A DNA stretch of 64,000 nucleotides from Siphonodentalium dalli (taxonomy: Eukaryota; Mollusca; Scaphopoda; Gadilida; Siphonodentaliidae), in the NCBI GenBank assembly GCA_032622095.1, contig CP136061.1, positions 2,542,001-2,606,000 on the forward strand, in the 5' to 3' direction. Shown here one piece after another: positions 1-13,023 of the stretch (position 1 is the stretch's first letter; every line of letters starts with the position of its first letter). Under the pieces are notes generated by a model that was not told the DNA's origin, searched no databases, and saw only the letters and a list, made by a program, of their open reading frames with translations. A program made the translations under genes and the position numbers.

Positions 1-20
1 CAAATTATACGTTTATGTTT

Positions 21-95
21 ATTTTAATATGGGATTTATTATGCCAGGATTATTTATTTATGTGTCTCTGATATTTTAATATGGGATTTATTATG
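21..95 (+). repeat. Short direct repeat, 23 bp at 52-bp spacing
   Basis: A 23-bp word beginning ATTTTAATATGGGATTTATT occurs at 21-43 and again, identical, at 73-95. The sequence between the copies is not obviously repeated. With only two copies it could be the edge of a longer tandem repeat lying left of the window or a simple local duplication. Confidence 0.7.
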
Positions 96-540
96 TAAGG
101 ATTCACACACTATCATAAAAGGTTATATTGTTGGTGCGAATTTGGGAGGTGTCGTTGTTATTGCGACACTGATACGTGGGAGAATATAAAATGTCACATA
201 CAATAATACCGAATTATAGGTACGCGTATTTGTAGTTGAAGTGGTGTGAAACACCCCGGCAGGGCGATAAACATAAATTGAGAATGTTGGTCAAAGTAGT
301 TATTTATCATGTATATTAAACACAATTGACAACATAATTGGCAGCTATACTTAGATATTAATTAAATGTAATGACTCTTGATGGCGAAATCATTTGTGTT
401 ATTTTATCGCCGATATTTGTGTCCCGAATCGAGATGCAAATATTTACAATTGTGAGTATTTCAGACGATGTTTTCTGTGGAGTGGTGTGGTCGATTTCTT
501 TGAAATTTTCGGCGATGTTAGTTGAATGTTACATTCCCCA

Positions 541-690
541 TGTTGACGCAGGGGGGGGGGGGTCGCGAAATTTTTTTACATATATAGGGCGAAAAAAATG
601 GTTTTGCCCCTTTCGGGGACCCACCACCCCTCTACCTGCAATTGTTTTCTTTTTTTTCCGCCCAATTTTTGGGACCCACCCCCCAAAATC
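541..690 (-). repeat. G-homopolymer element with GGGACCCACC repeats
   Basis: A run of 12 G (551-562) is followed by TCGCGAAA, an A/T-rich stretch, CATATATAGGGCG and an A-run. The word GGGACCCACC then occurs at 616-625 and 671-680, each next to C-rich sequence. The poly-G, TCGCG, CATATAT, (A)GGCG order resembles the reverse complement of the poly-C element at about 2,100-2,175, so the two may be diverged copies of one dispersed repeat in opposite orientation. The family is not recognised. The homopolymer length is likely unreliable in an assembly. Confidence 0.45.
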
Positions 691-1069
691 TTACAAAAAA
701 CATAAAATATAAACCAAATCAAAGCCTAGCAAAGAATTGTTCCATTTCTTATTATTTAATACTATTCCCAGCATTTTAGTAAACCTCTAAACTGCTCTAA
801 AGGGAAATAATTATATTAGTATAAAATGTGGAAATGCTGAACGCATGCACTTAAAAACATTGGGCATAATGCCATAAAACATAATAATTACGAGGTAATA
901 CATTTCCTGATATCCTCAATAACTCCATATTCTTTTATATAACAATAGTATAAGATGTTTTAGTTTCAAGGCCCAATAGTAATACTGTAGTAATAGGGGT
1001 AGAACAAATTTCATCTGGGACCCAAGCCAAGGAAAGTCACACTCACAGCAGCTCAGTCTAAATACATGT

Positions 1070-1354
1070 ATGTATGTCATGTTGGTTTGCAGATTGACAT
1101 ATACCAATATTAGCGAAAAATTGGTAGTATTATTAACTTATTATCAGAGTACAAAGTTTAGTTTAAAGCCAGCAGAGATATCCAAGCCACGGTCACCTTG
1201 TACAAACCGTCTGTATACATGTAGGTTCCCCCTGTGCAATGTGGTTTACTGGACGTATCACATGGAAACCCATTATAAGAACAAGCATCCTGGATCAGAC
1301 TGTTCAGTTGAGATATGTGACTCTGAGAAAGTTCACATGAAGAGAGTTGCATAG
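1070..1354 (+). CDS. Possible C2H2-like zinc-finger exon or pseudo-exon
   Basis: This is an open frame of 94 codons ending in TAG. Residues about 49-75 read YTCRFPLCNVVYWTYHMETH followed by YKNKHPG, giving the spacing C-x4-C-x11-H-x4-H. That is close to a C2H2 zinc finger (C-x2-4-C-x12-H-x3-5-H), and the KHPG ending is common after such fingers. The ATG start is not convincing: the first ~40 residues are low in character and no promoter is visible. A single internal exon is possible, with an acceptor around the AG-rich stretch near 1,168-1,180, or a decayed copy. No second finger, neighbouring exon or continuing open frame is seen. If real, it would be a DNA-binding or protein-binding domain in a nuclear protein, but chance is a serious alternative. 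Codon use cannot be compared because the window has no other gene. Confidence 0.2.
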   Translation: MYVMLVCRLTYTNISEKLVVLLTYYQSTKFSLKPAEISKPRSPCTNRLYTCRFPLCNVVYWTYHMETHYKNKHPGSDCSVEICDSEKVHMKRVA

Positions 1355-2100
1355 ATTACCTGTGCAGTTTGATCCAGGTTAGTATGATTTATGATTAGTT
1401 TCAAGAACAAAGTTCATATTAGTCATGTTTATATTCTAGCTTTATGTTGCATATGGAATAAGTTGAGACTTTAATACCAAAAGCTACTTTTATAGTTACA
1501 TTGCTCTATCCTGCTATATCCTAAATTGAATATCAAATTTAGCAACCAATAATGAACAAACAACTAATAATTACAATACCATATGTATTGGCAGTCAAAT
1601 AACTGGAACTCCAAGATATACTACCTTATTACATGTATATGTACAGTACCTAACTGCTTAGACTTGTGAATAATAACTGTGGTTGATTTAATATCACAAA
1701 AGGCTAAGTTTTCATATTGTTATCCAAATAGTATGAACTTTTTGTATGAGTTATTTTGTTTTATAGTTTTAAACCAGTGGAATATAGTGGAACTGTTATT
1801 TTTGTTTGTATCATCAAGTTTATCTTGATAACAAATAATATCCATTATGTGGATTAAGAACAGAAGATGGTAATCATTTAATAATTATGCTTATATAATA
1901 TATCTTTCATCCGTCGAAATCTGGTACATTAATTTTGGCATACATCAGCATACATACACCCCTAAATGGTAGTTAGTTCTGGTTAGTATGTTTTAAATAG
2001 CATAGCGTGTCATATGGTTGATATTAACAGATTACATGAGCACAAAAACAGTGATTTTAAGTGGAGGAAAAAATTTGCATTTTTGGTCATTTACGCATTT

Positions 2101-2180
2101 TTTCCGGGTGAAATGACCCACCCACCCCCGCCTCATATATGGAATTTTTGTGCGCGACCCCCCCCCCCCCCCCCACTGGT
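2101..2180 (+). repeat. C-homopolymer element, possible inverted partner of the 541 element
   Basis: The stretch contains CCCACCCACCCCCGCC, then CTCATATATGG, an A/T-rich stretch, GCGCGA and a run of 17 C (2,158-2,174). Read on the minus strand the order is poly-G, TCGCGC, A/T-rich, CATATATGAGGCG, matching the order of motifs at 551-595 on the plus strand. The similarity is short and partly low-complexity, so homology is likely but not certain. The open frame across it encodes polyproline and is not treated as a gene. Confidence 0.45.
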
Positions 2181-2340
2181 TGACGTAGCAGTTTATAGCT
2201 GTTTGCATAAACCCAAAGTATCATGTCAGTATGAGATTGGGGTGTTTTAAAAATAGGCTTATGGATATATAAGGTGTTAGCAGGGTGACACGACATATCC
2301 GAGCTGTTCCCCTTATGTTTAGCGTGATAACCCCGCATTG

Positions 2341-2690
2341 ACCATTTTGTAGGTCAAAGTAAGGTCATGGTCACGACCCGTCTCGTACAACATTGCCCGG
2401 ACATAAATACCCCTAGGTATCAATTTATGCCGATATTTCGTCGAAGGGCGCGATATGGACTTGATATGACCTTTGTGTGGTGAAGGTAAGGTCGGGGTCA
2501 TGATTGGATTGGTCGAAAAACGTTCTCTAAACAAAAATACCCCAGGTATCAAGTTTCGTAGCGACTCGTCGAAAGGCGTAATATGACATCGAAATGACTA
2601 TTTTGAAGGTCAGGGTATGTTCGGGGTCACGTTATGACCCGTCATAAACACTTCGCGGGTAATTACCCTTATGTATAATTTTATAAACTT
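2341..2690. repeat. Degenerate ~127-bp tandem repeat, about 2.7 copies
   Basis: Three successive segments share an order of motifs. Each has an AAGGTCA-like word, then GGTCATG or GGTCACG, then AAATACCCC(A/T)AGGTATCAA or a decayed form, then CGTCGAA(A/G)GGCG. The AAGGTCATGG word at 2,361 aligns with AAGGTCGGGG at 2,488 (spacing 127), and a third GTTCGGGGTCAC falls at about 2,617-2,628. The third copy is the most diverged and lacks the clear CGTCGAA ending. AAGGTCA-type words in tandem are common in mollusc repeats; whether this is one of those families needs a repeat-library search. Confidence 0.6.
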
Positions 2691-2724
2691 GTACATCAGC
2701 TATCCCGGATATTGTTAACAAACA

Positions 2725-2810
2725 CATATATATACAGACAGACGCCCCCAAAAATTATATATGTATATTCGAAGATGATACAGCAGACAACCAGACAAAC
2801 AGACAGACAT
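2725..2810. repeat. Imperfect TA and CAGA microsatellites
   Basis: A short (AT)n run merges into ACAGACAGACG at 2,725-2,743. A second imperfect CAGA tract, with CAGACAAC, CAGACAAA and CAGACAGACA words, lies at about 2,781-2,809. Both are simple low-complexity tracts with no sign of coding or regulatory role. Confidence 0.65.
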
Positions 2811-3197
2811 AAACATATTATAACTTACTCATTAGTATTCTAGCATGCAGTATCAGGAAGGGGGTTTTTATAAACACGAATAATGTGGCAAGAGAACGGG
2901 GAGGATGTCTGCTGAGCATATTAAAGAAAAGGCTGGTGTTTTATGGTCAGTGTCCCAATTCTGTGCAGACAAATTGTTCCTCGTTCTCTTGACATAACTT
3001 TTGCAGTGGAGAGTAGGATTCTGGAGCGGTTTAATGTAATTTTGAAAAGGTTTTGGAACGTACCCCCTAAAGTTTATTTAGTTACGCCAAAGGTGTAATT
3101 TGGAATTTTAGATTTATATAAATAGGTTGATGTTTTGGAAAAGGTGCCAAAGTTTTTGGTAGGGTCATCATCAGTTGCAGCTTGCTGACTTGTGCCA

Positions 3198-6100
3198 TGC
3201 TGTAGTGTGTCTTATAGGTATGGGTTATCAATATCCACCGGCCTTAAGTGTGTCTTATAGGTATGGATTATCAAAGTCAACTGGCCTCATGTGTGTCTTA
3301 TAGGTATTGATTATCAATATCCACCGGCCTCATGTGTGTCTTATAGGTATGGATTATCAATATCCACTGGCCTCATGTGTGTCTTATAGGTATGGATTAT
3401 CAATATCCACCGGCCTCATGTGTGTCTTATAGGTATGGATTGTCAATATCCACCGGCCTTATGTGTGTCTTATAGGTATGGATTATCAATATCCACCGGC
3501 CTCATGTGTGTCTTATAGGTATGGATTGTCAATATCCACCGGCCTTATGTGTGTCTTATAGGTATGGATTATCAATATACACAGGCCTTATGTGTGTCTT
3601 ATAGGTATGGATTATCAATATCCACCGGCCTTATATGTGTCTTATAGGTATGGATTATCAATATCCAACGGCCTTATATGTGTCTTATAGGTATGGATTA
3701 TCAATATCCACCGGCCTGTAGTGTGTCTTATAGGTATGGATTATCAATATCCACAGGCCTTATGTGTGTCTTATAGGTATGGATAATCAATATCCAACGG
3801 CCTTATGTGTGTCTTATAGGTATGGATTATCAATATCCACCGGCCTTATGTGTGTCTTATAGGTATGGATTATCAATATCCACCGGCGTTATGTGTGTCT
3901 TATAGGTATGGATTATCAATATCCAACGGCGTTATGTGTGTCTTATAGGTATGGATTATCAATATCCACCGGCCTTATGTGTGTCTTATAGGTATGGATT
4001 ATCAATATCCAACGGCCTTATGTGTGTCTTATAGGTATGGATTATCAATATCCACCGGCCTCATGTGTGTCTTATATGTATGGATTATCGATATCCACCG
4101 GCCTTATGTGTGTCTTATAGGTATGGATTATCAATATCCAACGGCCTGTAGTGTGTCTTATAGGTATGGATTATCAATATCCACCGGCGTTATGTGTGTC
4201 TTATAGGTATGGATTACCAATATCCACCGGCCTTATGTGTGTCTTATAGGTATGGATTATCAATATCCACCGGCCTTAAGTGTGTCTTATAGGTATGGAT
4301 TATCAATATCCACCGGCCTTATGTGTGTCTTATAGGTATGGATTATCAATATGCCACCGGCCTTATGTGTGTCTTATAGGTAACGATTATTAATATCCAC
4401 CGGCCTTATGTGTGTCTTATAGGTATGGATGATCAATATCCACCGGCCTTATGTGTGTCTTATAGGTAACGATTATTAATATCCACCGGCCTTATGTGTG
4501 TCTTATAGGTATGGATTATCAATATGCCACCGGCCTTATGTGTGTCTTATAGGTATGGATTATCAATATCCACCGGCCTTATGTGTGTCTTATAGGTATG
4601 GATTATCAATATCCACCGGCCTTATGTGTGTCTTATAGGTATGGATTATCAATATGCCACCTTCCTTATGTGTGTCTTATAGGTATGGATTATCAATATC
4701 CACCGGCCTTATGTGTGTCTTATAGGTATGGATTATCAATATCCACCGGCCTGTAGTGTGTCTTATAGGTATGGATTATCAATATCCACCGGCCTTAAGT
4801 GTGTCTTATAGGTATGGATTATCAATATCCACCGGCCTTATGTGTGTCTTATATGTATGGATTATCAATATCCACCGGCCTTATGTGTGTCTTATAGGTA
4901 TGGATTATCAATATCCATCGGCCTTATGTGGGTCTTATAGGTATGGATTATCAATATCCACCGGCCTTATGTATGTCTTATAGGTATGGATTATCAATAT
5001 CCACAGGCCTTATGTGTGGCTTATAGGTATGGATTATCAATATACACCGGCATTATGTGTGTCTTATAGGTATGGATTATCAATATCCACTGGCCTTATG
5101 TGTGTCTTATAGGTATGGATTATCAATATCCACAGGCCTTATGTGTGGCTTATAGGTATGGATTATCAATATACACCGGCATTATGTGTGTCTTATAGAT
5201 ATGGATTATCAATATCCATCGGCCTTATGTGGGTCTTATAGGTATGGATTATCAATATCCACTGGCCTTATGTGTGTCTTATAGGTATGGATTATCAATA
5301 TCCACAGGCCTTAAGTGTGGCTTATAGGTATGTATTATCAATATCAACCGGCATCATGTGTGTCTTATAGGTGTGGATTATCAATATCCACCGGCCTCAT
5401 GTGTGTCTTATATGTATGGATTATCAATATCCACCGGCCTTATGTGGGTCTTATAGGTATGGATTATCAATATCCACCGGCCTTATGTGTGTCTTATAGG
5501 TATGGATTATCAATATCCACCGGCCTGTAGTGTGTCTTATATGTATGGATTATCAATATCCACCGGCCTCATGTGTGTCTTATAGGTATGGATTATCAAT
5601 ATGCCACCTTCCTTATGTGTGTCTTATAGGTATGTATTATCAATATGCCACCTTCCTTATGTGTGTCTTATAGGTATGTATTATCAATATACACCGGCCT
5701 GATGTATGTCTTATATGTATGGATTATCAATATGCCACCTTCCTTATGTGTGTCTTATAGGTATGGATTATCAATATGCCACCTTCCTTATGTGTGTCGT
5801 ATAGGTATGTATTATCAATATGCCACCTTACTTATGTGTGTCTTATAGGTATGGATTATCAATATGCCACCTTCCTTATGTGTGTCTTATAGGTATGTAT
5901 TATCAATATGCCACCTTCCTTATGTGTGTCTTATAGGTATGTATTATCAATATGCCACCTTCCTTATGTGAGTCTTATAGGTATGTATTATCAATATACA
6001 CCGGCCTTATGTGTGTCTTATAGGTATGTATTATCAATATGCCACCTTCCTCATGTGTGTCTTATAGGTATGTATTATCAATATACACCGGCCTTATGTG

Positions 6101-7404
6101 TGTCTTATAGGTATGTATTATCAATATGCCACCTTCCTTATGTGTGTCTTATAGGTATGTATTATCAATATCCACCGGCCTTATGTGTGTCTTATAGGTA
6201 TGCATTATCAATATACACCGGCCTTATGTGTGTCTTATAGGTATGTATTATCAATATACACCGGCCTTATGTGTGTCTTATAGGTATGTATTATCAATAT
6301 CCACCGGCCTCATGTGTGTCTTATAGGTATGTATTATCAATATACACCGGCCTTATGTGTGTCTTATAGGTATGTATTATCAATATCCACCGGCCTCATG
6401 TGTGTCTTATAGGTATGCATTATCAATATACACCGGCCTTATGTGTGTCTTATAGGTATGTATTATCAATATACACCGGCCTTATGTGTGTCTTATAGGT
6501 ATGTATTATCAATATCCACCGGCCTTATGTGTGTCTTATAGGTATGTATTATCAATATACACCGGCCTTATGTGTGTCTTATAGGTATGCTCAATATACA
6601 CCGGCCTTATGTGTGTCTTATAGGTATGTATTATCAATATACACCGGCCTTATGTGTGTCTTATAGGTATGTATTATCAATATACACCGGCCTTATGTGT
6701 GCTCTTATAGGTATGTATTATCAATATCCACCGGCCTTATGTGAGTCTTATATGTATACATTATCAATATGCCACCCTTCCTTATGTGAGTCTTATAGGT
6801 ATGTATTATCAATATGCCACCTTCCTTATGTGAGTCTTATAGGTATGTATTATCAATATGCCACCTTCCTTATGTGAGTCTTATAGGTATGTATTATCAA
6901 TATCCACCTTCCTTATGTGAGTCTTATAGGTAAGTATTATCAATATACACCGGCCTTATGTGTGTCTTATAGGTATGCATTATCAATATACACCGGCCTT
7001 ATGTGTGTCTTATAGGTATGTATTATCAATATACACCGGCCTTATGTGTGTCTTATAGGTATGTATTATCAATATACACCGGCCTTATGTGTGTCTTATA
7101 GGTATGTATTATCAATATCCACCGGCCTTATGTGAGTCTTATAGGTATACATTATCAATATGCCACCTTCCTTATGTGAGTCTTATAGGTATGTATTATC
7201 AATATGCCACCTTCCTTATGTGAGTCTTATAGGTATGTATTATCAATATGCCACCTTCCTTATGTGAGTCTTATATGTATGTATTATCAATATCCACCTT
7301 CCTTATGTGAGTCTTATAGGTATGTATTATCAATATACACCGGCCTTATGTGTGTCTTATAGGTATGTATTATCAATATCCACCTTCCTTATGTGAGTCT
7401 TATA
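3198..7404 (-). repeat. 43/44-bp satellite array, left arm
   Basis: Roughly 97 head-to-tail units, each containing GTCTTATAGGTATG, ATTATCAATAT and CCTTATGTG. This is the reverse complement of the unit in the right arm, so minus is assigned here by convention. The array starts near 3,198, where TGTAGTGTGTCTTATAGG joins unique sequence; the same TGTAG variant recurs inside the array, for example at 3,717. From the edge to ~5,600 almost every unit is 43 bp with TATCCACCGG and TATGGATT. From ~5,600 toward the gap, units with TATGTATT, TATGCCACCTTCC and TGTGAG appear, resembling the bulk of the right arm. Odd units include two with TAACGATTATTAATATCC (4,381 and 4,468), one short unit at ~6,588 and single-base insertions at ~6,710 and ~6,776. 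Long open frames here are a by-product of the repeat. Confidence 0.97.
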
Positions 7405-7504
7405 NNNNNNNNNNNNNNNNNNNNNNNNNNNNNNNNNNNNNNNNNNNNNNNNNNNNNNNNNNNNNNNNNNNNNNNNNNNNNNNNNNNNNNNNNNNNNNNN
7501 NNNN
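7405..7504. other. Assembly gap of 100 N
   Basis: Exactly 100 N, the usual placeholder for a scaffold join of unknown length. The last bases before it are GAGTCTTATA and the first after it are ACATACCTATAAGAC, so the two contig ends are near-mirror images of the same part of the satellite unit. The repeat orientation flips here. Confidence 0.99.
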
Positions 7505-10500
7505 ACATACCTATAAGACACACATAAGGACGGTGGCATATTGATAATACATACCTATAAGACTGACATAAGGAAGGTGACATATTGATAATACATACCT
7601 ATAAGACTCACATAAGGACGGTGTATATTGATAATACATACCTATAAGACTGACATAAGGACGGTGGATATTGATAATACATACCTATAAGACTCACATA
7701 AGGACGGTGACATATTGATAATACATACCTATAAGACTGACATAAGGACGGTGGATATTGATAATACATACCTATAAGACTGACATAAGGACGGTGGCAT
7801 ATTGATAATACATACCTATAAGACTCACATAAGGACGGTGGATATTGATAATACATACCTATAAGACTCACATAAGGACGGTGACATATTGATAATACAT
7901 ACCTATAAGACTCACATAAGGACGGTGGATATTGATAATACATACCTATAAGACTCACATAAGGACGGTGGCATATTGATAATACATACCTATAAGACAC
8001 ACATAAGGACGGTGGCATATTGATAATACATACCTATAAGACTGACATAAGGACGGTGGCATATTGATAATACATACCTATAAGACACACATAAGGACGG
8101 TGACATATTGATAATACATACCTATAAGACTGACATAAGGACGGTGGCATATTGATAATACATACCTATAAGACACACATAAGGGACGGTGACATATTGA
8201 TAATACATACCTATAAGACTCACATAAGGACGGTGACATATTGATAATACATACCTATAAGACTGACATAAGGACGGTGGCATATTGATAATACATACCT
8301 ATAAGACACACATAAGGACGGTGACATATTGATAATACATACCTATAAGACTCACATAAGGACGGTGACATATTGATAATACATACCTATAAGACTGACA
8401 TAAGGACGGTGGCATATTGATAATACATACCTATAAGACACACATAAGGACGGTGACATATTGATAATACATACCTATAAGACTCACATAAGGACGGTGA
8501 CATATTGATAATACATACCTATAAGACTGACATAAGGACGGTGGCATATTGATAATACATACCTATAAGACACACATAAGGACGGTGACATATTGATAAT
8601 ACATACCTATAAGACTGACATAAGGACGGTGACATATTGATAATACATACCTATAAGACTGACATAAGGAAGGTGACATATTGATAATACATACCTATAA
8701 GACTGACATAAGGACGGTGACATATTGATAATACATACCTATAAGACACACATAAGGACGGTGACATATTGATAATACATACCTATAAGACACACATAAG
8801 GACGGTGGATATTGATAATACATACCTATAAGACTGACATAAGGACGGTGACATATTGATAATACATACCTATAAGACTCACATAAGGAAGGTGACATAT
8901 TGATAATGTATACCTATAAGACTGACATAAGGACGGTGACATATTGATAATACATACCTATAAGACTCACATAAGGACGGGACATATTGATAATACATAC
9001 CTATAAGACTCACATAAGGACGGTGACATATTGATAATACATACCTATAAGACTCACATAAGGACGGTGGCATATTGATAATACATACCTATAAGACTGA
9101 CATAAGGACGGTGGCATATTGATAATACATACCTATAAGACTCACATAAGGACGGTGACATATTGATAATGCATACCTATAAGACTCACATAAGGACGGT
9201 GGATATTGATAATACATACCTATAAGACTGACATAAGGACGGTGACATATTGATAATACATACCTATAAGACTCACATAAGGACGGTGGCATATTGATAA
9301 TACATACCTATAAGACTGACATAAGGACGGTGACATATTGATAATACATACCTATAAGACTCACATAAGGACGGTGACATATTGATAATGCATACCTATA
9401 AGACTCACATAAGGACGGTGGATATTGATAATACATACCTATAAGACTGACATAAGGACGGTGGATATTGATAATACATACCTATAAGAATGACATAAGG
9501 ACGGTGACATATTGATAATACATACCTATAAGACTCACATAAGGACGGTGACATATTGATAATACATACCTATAAGACTCACATAAGGACGGTGTATATT
9601 GATAATACATACCTATAAGACTCACATAAGGACGGTGGCATATTGATAATACATACCTATAAGACACACATGCGGCCGGTGGCATATTGATAATACATAC
9701 CTATAAGACTCACATAAGGACGGTGGCATATTGATAATACATACCTATAAGACTGACATAAGGACGGTGTATATTGATAATACATACCTATAAGACACAC
9801 ATGCGGCCGGTGACATATTGATAATACATACCTATAAGACTCACATAAGGACGGTGACATATTGATAATACATACCTATAAGACTGACATAAGGACGGTG
9901 ACATATTGATAATACATACCTATAAGACTCACATAAGGACGGTGACATATTGATAATGCATACCTATAAGACTGACATAAGGACGGTGGATATTGATAAT
10001 ACATACCTATAAGACACACATAAGGACGGTGACATATTGATAATACATACCTATAAGACACACATAAGGACGGTGACATATTGATAATACATACCTATAA
10101 GACTGACATAAGGACGGTGGATATTGATAATACATACCTATAAGACACACATAAGGAAGGTGACATATTGATAATACATACCTATAAGACTGACATAAGG
10201 ACGGTGACATATTGATAATACATACCTATAAGACTGACATAAGGACGGTGACATATTGATAATGCATACCTATAAGACTGACATAAGGACGGTGACATAT
10301 TGATAATACATACCTATAAGACTGACATAAGGACGGTGACATATTGATAATACATACCTATAAGACTGACATAAGGACGGTGACATATTGATAATACATA
10401 CCTATAAGTCTCACATAAGGACGGTGACATATTGATAATACATACCTATAAGACTGACATAAGGACGGTGACATATTGATAATACATACCTATAAGTCTC

Positions 10501-12638
10501 ACATAAGGACGGTGACATATTGATAATACATACCTATAAGACTGACATAAGGACGGTGACATATTGATAATACATACCTATAAGTCTCACATAAGGACGG
10601 TGGCATATTGATAATACATACCTATAAGACTCACATAAGGACGGTGACATATTGATAATACATACCTATAAGACTCACATAAGGACGGTGACATATTGAT
10701 AATACATACCTATAAGACTGACATAAGGACGGTGGCATATTGATAATACATACCTATAAGACTCACATAAGGACGGTGGCATATTGATAATACATACCTA
10801 TAAGTCTCACATAAGGACGGTGACATATTGATAATACATACCTATAAGTCTCACATAAGGACGGTGACATATTGATAATGCATACCTATAAGACTCACAT
10901 AAGGACGGTGACATATTGATAATACATACCTATAAGACTGACATAAGGACGGTGACATATTGATAATACATACCTATAATACTGACATAAGGACGGTGGC
11001 ATATTGATAATACATACCTATAAGACTGACATAAGGACGGTGGCATATTGATAATACATACCTATAAGACTCACATAAGGACGGTGACATATTGATAATA
11101 CATACCTATAAGACTCACATAAGGACGGTGGCATATTGATAATACATACCTATAAGACTGACATAAGGACGGTGGCATATTGATAATACATACCTATAAG
11201 ACTCACATAAGGACGGTGACATATTGATAATACATACCTATAAGACTCACATAAGGACGGTGACATATTGATAATACATACCTATAAGACACACATAAGG
11301 ACGGTGACATATTGATAATACATACCTATAAGACTGACCTAAGGACGGTGACATATTGATAATACATACCTATAAGACTCACATAAGGACGGTGACATAT
11401 TGATAATACATACCTATAAGACTCACATAAGGACGGTGACATATTGATAATACATACCTATAAGACTGACATAAGGACGGTGGCATATTGATAATACATA
11501 CCTATAAGACTGACATAAGGACGGTGACATATTGATAATACATACCTATAAGACACACATAAGGACGGTGACATATTGATAATACATACCTATAAGACAC
11601 ACATAAGGACGGTGGATATTGATAATACATACCTATAAGACTCACATAAGGACGGTGACATATTGATAATACATACCTATAAGACACACATAAGGACGGT
11701 GACATATTGATAATACATACCTATAAGACTGACATAAGGACGGTGACATATTGATAATACATACCTATAAGACACACATAAGGACGGTGACATATTGATA
11801 ATACATACATATAAGACTGACATAAGGACGGTGACATATTGATAATACATACCTATAAGACTCACATAAGGACGGTGACATATTGATAATACATACCTAT
11901 AAGACTCACATAAGGACGGTGACATATTGATAATACATACCTATAAGACTCACATAAGGACGGTGGCATATTGATAATACATACCTATAAGACTGACATA
12001 AGGACGGTGACATATTGATAATACATACCTATAAGACACACATAAGGACGGTGACATATTGATAATACATACCTATAAGACTGACATAAGGACGGTGACA
12101 TATTGATAATACATACCTATAAGACTGACATAAGGACGGTGACATATTGATAATACATACCTATAAGACTCACATAAGGACGGTGACATATTGATAATAC
12201 ATACCTATAAGACTCACATAAGGACGGTGACATATTGATAATACATACCTATACGACTGACATAAGGACGGTGACATATTGATAATACATACCTATACGA
12301 CTGACATAAGGACGGTGACATATTGATAATACATACCTATAAGACTGACATAAGGACGGTGACATATTGATAATACATACCTATAAGACTCACATAAGGA
12401 CGGTGACATATTGATAATACATACCTATAAGACTGACATAAGGACGGTGACATATTGATAATACATACCTATAAGACTGACATAAGGACGGTGACATATT
12501 GATAATACATACCTATAAGACTCACATAAGGACGGTGACATATTGATAATACATACCTATAAGACTCACATAAGGACGGTGACATATTGATAATACATAC
12601 CTATAAGACTCACATAAGGACGGTGGCATATTGATAAT

Positions 12639-13023
12639 GCATACCTATAAGACACACATAAGGACGGTGACATATTGATAATACATACCTATAAGACTCA
12701 CATAAGGACGGTGGATATTGATAATACATACCTATAAGACTCACATAAGGACGGTGACATATTGATAATACATACCTATAAGACTCACATAAGGACGGTG
12801 ACATATTGATAATACATACCTATAAGACTGACATAAGGACGGTGACATATTGATAATGCATACCTATAAGACACACATAAGGACGGTGACATATTGATAA
12901 TACATACCTATAAGACTCACATAAGGACGGTGGATATTGATAATACATACCTATAAGACTCACATAAGGACGGTGACATATTGATAATACATACCTATAA
13001 GACTCACATAAGGACGGTGGCAT
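12639..13023 (+). repeat. Five-unit higher-order duplication, 219-bp offset
   Basis: The variant string starting with an ATGCATA unit followed by an ACAC unit, two TC units and a 43-bp GGTGGATATTG unit at 12,639 repeats at 12,858. The offset of 219 equals 5 x 44 minus 1, as expected when one of the five units is 43 bp. Confidence 0.75.

Larger units (their letters stand above)
1..3200. other. Left flank, non-satellite AT-rich sequence
   Basis: This is the only part of the window outside the 43/44-bp satellite. It is AT-rich with scattered GC-rich patches and homopolymers. I read both strands for long open frames, tRNA-like cloverleaves and rRNA and found no complete gene. Open frames at 371-712 and 2,014-2,250 run through G or C homopolymers and give low-complexity glycine or proline stretches, so they look fortuitous. 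Stretches about 110-540, 700-1,060, 1,360-2,090 and 2,830-3,195 hold nothing I can name; they look like intergenic or intronic DNA. Smaller supported items are listed separately. Confidence 0.8.

Noticed and set aside
371..712. 113-codon frame with a glycine run
   Set aside because: It crosses the 12-G homopolymer and C-rich repeats, gives low-complexity sequence and matches no domain; homopolymer length errors alone would break it.
916..1107. 63-codon minus-strand frame
   Set aside because: Short, hydrophobic and A/T-driven with no domain. It overlaps the start of the zinc-finger-like frame on the other strand.
2014..2338. Frames of 78 (plus) and 83 (minus) codons around the poly-C run
   Set aside because: Polyproline or polyglycine arises from the homopolymer, and the two overlapping frames on opposite strands have no recognisable features.
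2319..2552. 77-codon minus-strand frame
   Set aside because: It lies within the degenerate 127-bp repeat and shows no conserved domain.
7350..7583. Open frames running through the N gap on both strands
   Set aside because: The gap bases are unknown, so continuity of any frame across it is meaningless.
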